From a virus: a stretch of 64,000 bases of DNA. Below are positions 56,856 through 64,000 of this stretch, one piece after another (the first letter of the stretch is position 1; each line of letters begins with the position of its first letter). The stretch spans positions 124,001-188,000 of the IMG/VR virus record IMGVR_UViG_3300030329_004647; one strand, written 5' to 3'. The notes under the pieces are model-generated. The model did not search any database. It saw nothing but the letters and a program-made list of their open reading frames with translations, and had not been told where the DNA came from. Made by a program: the position numbers and the translations under genes.

Positions 56856-59800
56856 ATGGCTAACGGTAATAATAGAGTATTCGTATCTCCAGGGGTATAC
56901 ACCTCGGAAAAAGATTTAAGTTTTGTAGCACAGAGTGTTGGTGTTACAACATTAGGTTTGGTCGGAGAGACCAAAAAAGGGCCAGCTTTTGAACCAATCT
57001 TTGTAAGTAATTATAGTGACTTTACAACTAGATTTGGTAGTACATCAGCTGACAAATTTGTTGATACACAAATTCCTAAACACGAATTAGCATTTATAGC
57101 AAAATCTTACTTATCACAATCAAATCAATTGTTTGTGACAAGAGTATTAGGATTAAATGGTTATGATGCAGGACCATCTTGGTCAATAACAACAATCGGT
57201 GAAGTAGACCCACTATACGTTTCTGCTGCAACATCAGCTCAAACAACGAGTAACTGGAGTGACATTATTTACATTCCAATGACCTCAACTACCGCTACGC
57301 CAGACGGAATATATTTAACATATAACTCTGCGACAGGAAAGTTTAGTGACCCTATCACTGATATGACAACATTTGGGGGTGCCAATTTCCCAATTCAAAA
57401 TTACCAACTAACAGGCCAAACATTTATTAATGGGTATGGAACTACTTTAGGTACTTTTATTGATGAAATAACCTCTTTTGTTAACACAGTAAATGGTGGG
57501 GACAATATGTCTTGGGATGGTTCAGGACTAAGTCAATACTGGTATTATGGTGTATTAGGTACAGGAACAACTGTTGGTGGTGAAGGAGCAAATAGTTTTT
57601 GTGAACATTACGCTAACACGTGGATGACAGGTAATACATCAGGATTATCCATTCAAGCAATAGACCATGAAAATAGATTAGCTGTTGACGCTTCAAACTT
57701 CTATGATGACCAAAATGATGGTTGGTATGACACTTTATTCGAGTATGAATATGGTGAAGGTGCTAACTGTTACTGTACTTCTTATTCAGGTTCTTCATTT
57801 GATATGTTTGGTTATTCAGCTTTAACAGCTCAAACATATATAGATGAAGTTGACTTAAGTACTAGTGGAGCAAGTACATTCTTTGCTGGTGGACAATTTA
57901 ATAATGACCCAACATCAGGAGGAACAAGTACAGAATGGTCAGGAGCTACAGGAGTAAATGGAACAGGTGGACAAGCTGTAATATCGTTTACGGCTACTAG
58001 TAGTGGTGGTCCAGAAACTTGGGCATACAGAATTGGTTCAACATCAGCTAACGCAACAGGTGTAGTAGCTAATGTATGGAGTTCCCTATACCAAACACCA
58101 GTGGGAACATATGATAGTATAGGACCTGTAACGACACATCCTTATGTACCATCTGATTTTGACGAGGTATTATCAGGAGGAACAGCATCCACAACAACAG
58201 TATTAAAGAGTAATCCATATCCAGTACCATTAACGCCATTCGATTTCGCGAAGAGTGGTACAACTTGTGATACTAGTATAGGAGCTTACTCAGCTGTTTC
58301 AGTAATTTATAGTGGATTTGCTAATATTGGTAGTTTAGTAGGTGGTAACTTAGGTGGAGCAGGAACTGGATTCGACCAAGGTAATCTATCTTCAGGTATT
58401 TCACATACCTTTGTTGGTTTCTCTGGAGCTGACGGACCAAACTCATATTCTGGGACACTTGCTGTTAATATGGTATTCTATAGTGCTGATTGTCAATCAC
58501 AAAATCTGTTAACATTACAATTAAGTGGTTGTGCAGCTGAATATCAAAATGTAAGTGCAGACACTGAATATCACAACTTAGTAGTGGCAACAATGAGAGC
58601 TAGAGGACAAAGTTCACTTTCTACAGGAGGACCAGTCTATACAATTAGTGGTTCATCATCATCCTCAACAGGAGCTTACGGTGATGTAACATTTAATTGT
58701 TTAGGAGCTTACCAACCAATAGTTGATGACCCATTCTTTAATTTTGGTATAAGTGCTAGAACGGATGGTGGAGCAACATATAACTTTGATGTGAGCATGA
58801 ATACATCATCTAAAAATTACCTACCAAAAGTATTAGGTAGAAATGTATTTGATAAAAAAATGGAGGAAGTTCCTATTTTTGTTGAGGAAGTTTACCCTAA
58901 TATCCTAAAATATGGATTTAATAGAAATAGAATTAGAGGCCTAAACTGTTGTTTATTAAAATTACCAGCAGCAAGATGGAACAATACAGGTATGGATTCT
59001 ATAGGTTGGTACATGCAACAATGGCAAACACCAGAAACACCTTACGTAGTTTCAGAATTACGAGGTGAGGATGTATATAGACTATTTAAATTTGTTTCTA
59101 TTTCAGACGGTACAGAAGCAAATAGAGAATATAAAGTATCAATTATAAACATTTCATTTGAAAGATTAGAGTTTGATGTATTAGTTAGAGATTTCTATGA
59201 TAGTGACGCTAGTCCTGTTGTTTATGAAAAATTCACAAGATGTAGTTTAGACCCATCATTACCTTCTTTTATAGGAAGAAAAATAGGTACTTCAGATGGT
59301 CAATACGAATTAAGGTCTAAATACACAATGTTATATTTAACTGAAGAGGTTTTAGATGGAACACTTAAAGACGCTGTTCCAGCAGGTTTTGATTACTACG
59401 ATTTTAGAAATTATGAAAACGGTGCTGGTAAAACGTGTAGAGCTATTCCACCGATGTTAAAATATAAAACAAAATACTTTACGGCTGGAGAAGTAGTTTA
59501 TGACCCACCTTATGATAACGCTGACGGAAGTGCTAACTCTTATATATCACCAGGTGACAATGTGAGAAAAACATATTTAGGTATTTCTGACACAGTAGGT
59601 GCAGCTATAGATTTTGATTTCTTCGAGTATAAAGGTAAGAAAACACCAGTATCGGTTTGTACAGATGTTAATGGTGTAAGTTGGGGAACAATCAGAAAAG
59701 GTTTCCATATGGATTCAGGAGCTACAATAATTGTTGCGGGTTCTGGAACGTATATAACACAATCGGGTACAACTCTTAGTGGTGACTCTATCTTTGAGGT

Positions 59801-60941
59801 GGGAGCAGCAGACTTTAGAGGTGAACCAGCATCAAGTAATCACCCATACAAAAAACTAAATTCTCGTAAATTTACTTTAGCACCTTATGGTGGTTTTGAT
59901 GGATGGGATGAATACCGTAAGTTTAGAAGTAATGGTGATTCCTATAGACTTGGACTACAAGGATTCTTAAATGGAGCGTGTAATGACGCGGTTTACCCGT
60001 CAGCTGTAGGAGACGGTTCATTTAAAGCTCTAAGTAGTACTGAAGCAAATACGGATTATTTTGCATACCTTAGAGGTGTACAAACATTCCAAAACCCAGA
60101 AGCGGTTAATATTAATGTATTTGCTACACCAGGTATTGACTACGTTAACAACCAATCTCTAGTTAAAGAATCTATAGATATGGTAGAAAGTCAAAGAGCT
60201 GACTCGTTATATATTACGACAACACCTGACTTTAACATGTACGTACCAACATCTTCAGATGTGACAAATCAAATATCACCAACAGAAGCTGGAGATAATT
60301 TAGAGGACTCACTAATAGATTCTAACTATACGGCAACGTATTATCCATGGATTTTGGTTAGAGATGACAATAGTAATAAACAAATCTATATACCACCAAC
60401 ATCAGAGGTTACTAGAAACTTAGCATTAACTGATAATGTAGCATTCCCTTGGTTCGCTTCAGCAGGTTATACACGTGGTTTAGTAAACGCACAAAGAGCT
60501 AGAAGAAAACTGACTCAGGACGAAAGAGATACGTTATATGTTGATAGAATTAACCCAATAGCGACATTCTCAGATGTAGGACCAATTATTTTTGGACAGA
60601 AAACTCTACAAATTAAAGAGTCTGCTCTTGACAGAATTAATGTTAGAAGATTATTATTACAAACAAGAAAACTAATTTCCGCGGTAGCTGTTAGACTACT
60701 ATTCGAACAAAATGATGATGTAGTAAGACAACAATTCTTAGACCTAGTTAACCCTATATTAGATTCTATTAGAAGAGATAGAGGTTTAACAGACTTTAGA
60801 GTTGTACTTTCTAACGACCCAGAAGAAATTGATAGAAATGAATTAAATGGTAAGATTTACTTAAAACCTACAAGAGCGTTAGAGTTTATCTTCATAGAAT
60901 TCTTGATAACACCAACTGGAGCAGAATTTGAATCAGTTTAA
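56856..60941 (+). CDS. 18: Tail sheath protein, gp18-like, unusually long
   Basis: 1361 residues, about twice the length of T4 gp18 (659). The N terminus has RVFVSPGVYTSEKDLSFVAQ, then GLVGETKKGPAFEPIFVSNY and FTTRFGSTSADKF, which match the sheath start. The C-terminal ~300 residues (ARRKLTQDERDTLYVDRINP, FGQKTLQIKESALDRINVRR, LLLQTRKLISAVAVRLLFEQ, KPTRALEFIFIEFLI) match the core that forms the contractile scaffold. Between about residues 130 and 650 lies a long Ser/Thr/Gly-rich insertion with fibre-like patches (GGTSTEWSGATGVNGTGGQA, SGSSSSSTGAYGDV) that would project outward. Tube, neck and baseplate genes surround it. Confidence 0.92.
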   Translation: MANGNNRVFVSPGVYTSEKDLSFVAQSVGVTTLGLVGETKKGPAFEPIFVSNYSDFTTRFGSTSADKFVDTQIPKHELAFIAKSYLSQSNQLFVTRVLGLNGYDAGPSWSITTIGEVDPLYVSAATSAQTTSNWSDIIYIPMTSTTATPDGIYLTYNSATGKFSDPITDMTTFGGANFPIQNYQLTGQTFINGYGTTLGTFIDEITSFVNTVNGGDNMSWDGSGLSQYWYYGVLGTGTTVGGEGANSFCEHYANTWMTGNTSGLSIQAIDHENRLAVDASNFYDDQNDGWYDTLFEYEYGEGANCYCTSYSGSSFDMFGYSALTAQTYIDEVDLSTSGASTFFAGGQFNNDPTSGGTSTEWSGATGVNGTGGQAVISFTATSSGGPETWAYRIGSTSANATGVVANVWSSLYQTPVGTYDSIGPVTTHPYVPSDFDEVLSGGTASTTTVLKSNPYPVPLTPFDFAKSGTTCDTSIGAYSAVSVIYSGFANIGSLVGGNLGGAGTGFDQGNLSSGISHTFVGFSGADGPNSYSGTLAVNMVFYSADCQSQNLLTLQLSGCAAEYQNVSADTEYHNLVVATMRARGQSSLSTGGPVYTISGSSSSSTGAYGDVTFNCLGAYQPIVDDPFFNFGISARTDGGATYNFDVSMNTSSKNYLPKVLGRNVFDKKMEEVPIFVEEVYPNILKYGFNRNRIRGLNCCLLKLPAARWNNTGMDSIGWYMQQWQTPETPYVVSELRGEDVYRLFKFVSISDGTEANREYKVSIINISFERLEFDVLVRDFYDSDASPVVYEKFTRCSLDPSLPSFIGRKIGTSDGQYELRSKYTMLYLTEEVLDGTLKDAVPAGFDYYDFRNYENGAGKTCRAIPPMLKYKTKYFTAGEVVYDPPYDNADGSANSYISPGDNVRKTYLGISDTVGAAIDFDFFEYKGKKTPVSVCTDVNGVSWGTIRKGFHMDSGATIIVAGSGTYITQSGTTLSGDSIFEVGAADFRGEPASSNHPYKKLNSRKFTLAPYGGFDGWDEYRKFRSNGDSYRLGLQGFLNGACNDAVYPSAVGDGSFKALSSTEANTDYFAYLRGVQTFQNPEAVNINVFATPGIDYVNNQSLVKESIDMVESQRADSLYITTTPDFNMYVPTSSDVTNQISPTEAGDNLEDSLIDSNYTATYYPWILVRDDNSNKQIYIPPTSEVTRNLALTDNVAFPWFASAGYTRGLVNAQRARRKLTQDERDTLYVDRINPIATFSDVGPIIFGQKTLQIKESALDRINVRRLLLQTRKLISAVAVRLLFEQNDDVVRQQFLDLVNPILDSIRRDRGLTDFRVVLSNDPEEIDRNELNGKIYLKPTRALEFIFIEFLITPTGAEFESV

Positions 60942-60962
60942 AACTAAATAAAAATTATTACG

Positions 60963-61247
60963 ATGGAATTGAATAAAGAAATTTTAATAGAAAGTTTAGG
61001 TGTGAAGTCGACTGGAGCTAAACATTTTACTAATAATAAAAAACAATCAGTTATTATAAGTGAAAAACAACTCGAAAGATTAGTAGAAAAATATGTCAAT
61101 GAAGATGAAAATGTTGTTAATATCGACATACCATCGGGAAGTAACGTAGAAGTTACCCCAAAAGATGAAGATATGGCAGAAGATGTTGTAGCAGGAATCG
61201 ACAATGACATGATTGATGAGGAAGAATCTTGTCCAGACGATGTTTAA
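60963..61247 (+). CDS. Small virion-associated protein with ISEKQL motif
   Basis: 94 residues. MELNKEILIESLGVKSTG at the start, then VIISEKQLERLVEKYVNE, the recurring motif, and an acidic end (DIPSGSNVEVTPKDEDMAED, IDEEESCPDDV). It lies just after the sheath gene and before a strong terminator. A possible L-I-E|S site occurs in the first helix. Function unknown; shared motif suggests a common binding partner in the virion or prohead. Confidence 0.6.
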   Translation: MELNKEILIESLGVKSTGAKHFTNNKKQSVIISEKQLERLVEKYVNEDENVVNIDIPSGSNVEVTPKDEDMAEDVVAGIDNDMIDEEESCPDDV

Positions 61248-61276
61248 TCTACATTAAGTTTACTTCTTAATATTAT

Positions 61277-61306
61277 ATAAAAAACTCCTACACAGGAGTT
61301 TTTTAT
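61277..61306. terminator. Strong bidirectional intrinsic terminator
   Basis: ATAAAAAACTCCT (61277-61289) pairs perfectly with AGGAGTTTTTTAT (61294-61306) around a 4-base loop, giving a 13-base stem with T-runs on both strands. It ends the sheath transcript. Confidence 0.9.
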
Positions 61307-61353
61307 ATTATAACCATATAGTTTATGTAAGTTGTATTAACAAAATGTTTTAA

Positions 61354-61360
61354 TATTTAT
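61354..61360 (+). promoter_or_regulatory. Putative phage late promoter box TATTTAT
   Basis: TTAATATTTATAAGATATG, 5 bases between the box and the ATG at 61366, again predicting a leaderless transcript. It follows the terminator directly. Confidence 0.6.
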
Positions 61361-61365
61361 AAGAT

Positions 61366-62226
61366 ATGAGTAAAATTATCATAACAGCAAAACAACTAGA
61401 ACATCTAAGTAATGTAGTTAAAGAACAAGCTAGAGCAAATAATGGTGCTGTAAGAGCTTATTCTTTTGATTGGGACGACAATATCCTCCATATGCCTACT
61501 AAAATTGCAATTGATTACAATAACGGCACAGAATGGGTACCAACCCTCATAACCACTGAAATGTTTTCTAAGGTAAGAGAAAATGAAAATTTTAGGGTAA
61601 ATGAAGATTCCTTTGTTAATTTTAGAAATGATAATGTTTTTTTTGACGACCTTAATGAAGCTTTACAAAAAAGAAGTTTCGCTCCTTCTTTTGAAAAATT
61701 TAAAGAATCTTTAATATACGCTAATCCTTTTTCTATTATTACAGCAAGAGGACATACACCAGAAGTTTTTCCTAAAGGTATAAAAGTAATAATTGGAAAT
61801 ACTTTTAGTGAGGGAGAACTAGAAGATATGTTATTTAACATTAAGAAGAAATATCCAGAAACTGTGGACTATTCACCGTGGGACGCGATTGATTTTTATT
61901 TAAATGAAAATGAATACCACCCTGTAACATCCGAAGAATTCGGTAAAAAATTCGGAAATAGGTTCATCAATACGGATAACCCTGAAGAAGCTAAAAAAAC
62001 AGCACTTAGAAATTATATAGAAAAAGTTGTAAACGGTGTTAGTAAAATAGAAGATGGTAATTATTCACAATTATCTATAGGTTTTAGTGACGATGACTAC
62101 GGTAATATAAGTGCTGTAATAAATTTAATAAAAGATGAACTAAACCAAAAGTATCCACAAGTAAATTTTGTTGTATATGACACATCTAGTGGTGACATAA
62201 ACAAAATTGTAGTTAAAAGAGAATAG
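61366..62226 (+). CDS. HAD-like protein in the tail module
   Basis: 286 residues. The N-terminal 20 residues, IIITAKQLEHLSNVVKEQ, follow the recurring motif. A HAD motif I follows in VRAYSFDWDDNILHMPTKI (Asp35, Asp37), then NPFSIITARGHTPEVFPKG (motif II Thr), and SPWDAIDFYLNENEYHP with LSIGFSDDDYGNISAVINLI (motif IV-like Asp pair). I know this FDWDDNI protein from marine T4-like phages near the tail tube gene, without a defined role. It may be a phosphatase or a chaperone-like assembly factor. It has its own terminator and late box on both sides. Confidence 0.65.
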   Translation: MSKIIITAKQLEHLSNVVKEQARANNGAVRAYSFDWDDNILHMPTKIAIDYNNGTEWVPTLITTEMFSKVRENENFRVNEDSFVNFRNDNVFFDDLNEALQKRSFAPSFEKFKESLIYANPFSIITARGHTPEVFPKGIKVIIGNTFSEGELEDMLFNIKKKYPETVDYSPWDAIDFYLNENEYHPVTSEEFGKKFGNRFINTDNPEEAKKTALRNYIEKVVNGVSKIEDGNYSQLSIGFSDDDYGNISAVINLIKDELNQKYPQVNFVVYDTSSGDINKIVVKRE

Positions 62227-62253
62227 AAACAAGAAAGTTTTCAAATATAGATA

Positions 62254-62260
62254 TATTTAT
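62254..62260 (+). promoter_or_regulatory. Putative phage late promoter box TATTTAT
   Basis: ATATATTTATAATAGTAAA, 36 bases before the ATG at 62297. Confidence 0.55.
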
Positions 62261-62296
62261 AATAGTAAATAAAAGAAATTTTTAAAAATACACAAT

Positions 62297-62785
62297 ATGG
62301 CTGATTTATTAATGAAAATGCCCGTTCCTTATGAACCGAAAAGAAAGAATCGGTTTATTTTGAGATTTGATTCTTCACTGGGTTTAAACGAGTGGTACGT
62401 TGAAAGTACATCAAGACCACAAGTAACAATAAATTCTGTAGAAATACCTTTCCTAAACACATCTACTTATGTGGCAGGAAGATTTACATGGAATACTGTT
62501 AATGTAACATTCAGAGACCCAATCGGTCCTTCAGCAGCACAAGCGTTGATGGAGTGGGTTAGACTACACGCTGAGTCAGTTACTGGTAGAATGGGATATG
62601 CTGCGGGATATAAGAAAAATATCGATTTAGAATTATTAGACCCTACAGGAGTTGTTGTAGAAAAATGGGTAATGCAAGGTGTATTTTTAACAGATGTTAA
62701 TTTTAATGACTTATCTTATAGTGATGACGGACTATCTAACATTTCTGCTACACTAAGACCAGACAGATGTATATTAGTTTACTAA
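62297..62785 (+). CDS. 19: Tail tube protein, gp19-like
   Basis: 162 residues, the same size as T4 gp19 (163). The order RFDSSLGLNEWYVESTSRPQ, INSVEIPFLNTSTYVAGRFT, WNTVNVTFRDPIGPSAAQAL and MEWVRLHAESVTGRMGYAAG is the usual form of the tube protein in marine T4-like phages; VEKWVMQGVFLTDVNFNDLS and the end ISATLRPDRCIL complete it. It forms the inner tube hexamer stack under the sheath. It has a separate promoter and a terminator, allowing much higher expression than neighbours. Confidence 0.92.
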   Translation: MADLLMKMPVPYEPKRKNRFILRFDSSLGLNEWYVESTSRPQVTINSVEIPFLNTSTYVAGRFTWNTVNVTFRDPIGPSAAQALMEWVRLHAESVTGRMGYAAGYKKNIDLELLDPTGVVVEKWVMQGVFLTDVNFNDLSYSDDGLSNISATLRPDRCILVY

Positions 62786-62806
62786 AACTATAAAACATAC
62801 AATATT

Positions 62807-62832
62807 AAAAAACCCCAGTTATGGGGTTTTTT
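62807..62832. terminator. Strong bidirectional intrinsic terminator
   Basis: AAAAAACCCCA (62807-62817) pairs with TGGGGTTTTTT (62822-62832) around a 4-base loop. It serves the tube gene and the convergent Mom-like gene, whose stop codon lies in the loop. Confidence 0.9.
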
Positions 62833-63445
62833 TATTTAAAGGGGCAACATTTTTATTTTTGGGATAAGGTTGTTTAATCCACTTAGTTTTAAGGGTTTTA
62901 TCAAAAACTAACATGTATCTATGTTTTCTAGTCCTATCCCTCCATTCACCTCGTTTATTTTTTACGGGTCCTCGAGAATGTTTTATAAACGTACCATCAC
63001 CCAACTCAAACCAAAAATCTTTCTTTTTATCTGTTAATCCATAATACGAAAAATTGGTTGCCTGATAAATGTAACCATTATGTAGTTTGGAATCAGCATA
63101 AGATATTACAGCTTTAAGAACTGTTTCTTTTTTAAGAAGTTTAATAGATTTTGAGACGAACCAAGATAATAAATTTTTAAAATTGTGTTCGGGATGTACA
63201 CACAGTCTTCCCAGTTCATATATTCCCTCCTGAGAACTCCTATCTAAACCAAAACAACCTTTAACTAATTCAGGCACAGAGGGAGCATGAAAGATACATA
63301 CACTTATTAACTCATCTTGTTTAAAAATTCCGTAATTAAAACCACATCTGAAACCTTTACTTTCTTTTGACAAGTAATGATATTCATTAAGTAGCTTAGC
63401 GCATTCGGATTTAGTAATAGCTCTAATGCTTAAATTTTGAAACAT
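62819..63445 (-). CDS. Mom-like DNA modification protein (GNAT fold)
   Basis: 208 residues. The chain follows Mu Mom-type proteins: IRAITKSECAKLLNEYHYLS at the start, FNYGIFKQDELISVCIFHAP, GIYELGRLCVHPEHNFKNLL, SWFVSKSIKLLKKETVLKAV, then ISYADSKLHNGYIYQATNFS and YYGLTDKKKDFWFELGDG. The ELGRLCV and SYADxxxxxxGxIYQAxNF blocks are diagnostic. Mu Mom adds a carbamoylmethyl group to adenine to block restriction; the same or a related base change is likely here. It is alone, antisense in the tail module, and ends in the tube terminator loop. Confidence 0.8.
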   Translation of the reverse strand: MFQNLSIRAITKSECAKLLNEYHYLSKESKGFRCGFNYGIFKQDELISVCIFHAPSVPELVKGCFGLDRSSQEGIYELGRLCVHPEHNFKNLLSWFVSKSIKLLKKETVLKAVISYADSKLHNGYIYQATNFSYYGLTDKKKDFWFELGDGTFIKHSRGPVKNKRGEWRDRTRKHRYMLVFDKTLKTKWIKQPYPKNKNVAPLNKKTP

Positions 63446-63515
63446 ATAATAATTATATTTTATAATGTTGATATAAAATTATAATAAACTTAAATTAGTA
63501 TTTAAACGCAAAAAT

Positions 63516-64000
63516 ATGGATTTACAACAAAACACACCAGAAATGGAACCACAAGTAGCTTATGACATGGTAGAATTGCCTTCTAAGGGCGTATTTTATC
63601 CTGGCAATAAGAAAAGTGTAAAGGTTAGCTACCTCACAGCTGAAGATGAAAATATTTTAACAGCACCTAATCTTGTACAATCAGGAGAAATGATGGACAT
63701 TTTATTAGGTAAGAAAATTTTAGATAAAGATATTGATATAGCAACTTTAGCTGAATGTGATAGACAAGCGGTCCTAATCTTTTTAAGAAACACCGCTTTT
63801 GGTTCGGAATACACTTTTAATCTTGTAGACCCAGTAACTAATGAAAGTTTTGAACACATAGAAGACTTAAGTAATTTAACATTCAAAGAAGTTAAAATAA
63901 GTCCAAACAAAAAAGGAGAATACGAAACCACACTCCCAAAAAGTGGACGAAAGGTAATGTTAAAAACCTTGTCACCAAAAGATGAACAAGAATTAAATGA
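63516..64000 (+). CDS. Baseplate protein, T4 gp26-type (3' partial)
   Basis: 161 codons are visible and the frame runs off the right edge. It reads MVELPSKGVFYPGNKKSVKV, then YLTAEDENILTAPNLVQSGE, MMDILLGKKILDKDIDIATL and LAECDRQAVLIFLRNTAFGS. These match the T4_baseplate (gp26) family order LPSKG.fY......V.v.YlTa.dEniL...nl..sg...D.LL..ki. In T4 gp26 belongs to the central hub assembly set. A TATTTAA sequence lies 18 bases before the ATG, a late-box variant. Confidence 0.8.
   Translation, partial: MDLQQNTPEMEPQVAYDMVELPSKGVFYPGNKKSVKVSYLTAEDENILTAPNLVQSGEMMDILLGKKILDKDIDIATLAECDRQAVLIFLRNTAFGSEYTFNLVDPVTNESFEHIEDLSNLTFKEVKISPNKKGEYETTLPKSGRKVMLKTLSPKDEQELN

Noticed and set aside
1-64000. 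tRNA genes, CRISPR arrays, insertion sequences, integrase or attachment sites
   Set aside because: None seen on reading both strands; no integrase or transposase motif was found in any coding frame.

Overview
The window is a 64 kb internal segment of a large, AT-rich, T4-like contractile-tailed phage. The T4-type genes seen are a tail sheath (56856-60941), a tail tube (62297-62785), a gp15-like tail completion protein, a gp26-type baseplate protein cut by the right edge, a gp5-like OB-fold baseplate protein, a family B DNA polymerase, a late sigma factor of the gp55 type, PhoH and dUTPase. Three things point to a Bacteroidota (probably flavobacterial) host. Two secreted proteins have signal peptides ending in YSQ, the start sites lack Shine-Dalgarno sequences, and two genes carry TTTG-N19-TAnnTTTG-like promoters. 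No tRNA, CRISPR array or insertion sequence was found.

Layout. 1-8905 holds virion and baseplate proteins plus a secreted CAP-domain protein and a holin-like membrane protein. 8924-13271 holds the late sigma factor, two glycosyltransferases, a degenerate HAD protein, PhoH and a 57-residue protein. 13271-35449 is a tightly overlapping, minus-strand glycan island. It makes and uses nucleotide sugars: GDP-mannose dehydratase, GDP-fucose synthase, a ColD-like and an RfbH-like PLP dehydratase, UDP-glucose dehydrogenase-like, RmlB, cupins, HAD phosphatases, two multi-domain nucleotidyltransferases and about ten glycosyltransferases, two of them GT10 fucosyltransferase-like. 35453-38322 holds dUTPase, an exonuclease and a further glycosyltransferase. 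38368-50703 mixes small virion-type proteins, long Ser/Thr/Gly-rich fibres, the DNA polymerase and an S74-type fibre. 51193-54906 is an accessory block with a small membrane protein, a predicted outer-membrane beta-barrel, an Fe/Mn superoxide dismutase and a SNF2 helicase. 54961-64000 is the neck/tail module with a small ribbon-helix-helix protein, a HAD-like protein and a Mom-like DNA modification enzyme.

How the parts work together. A TATTTAT box, the reverse complement of the T4 late box core, stands before at least fourteen genes on both strands and is the likely target of the gp55-like sigma factor. In four cases it is so close to the ATG that the late mRNA should be leaderless or nearly so. 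The glycan island probably supplies fucose and 3,6-dideoxy or 6-deoxy sugars to decorate virion fibres or the host surface. Several accessory proteins begin with short peptides that resemble T4 capsid-targeting sequences (the superoxide dismutase has IIAE|A), which suggests that some enzymes may be packaged in the head and injected. All functional calls rest on reading motifs by eye; no database search was run.
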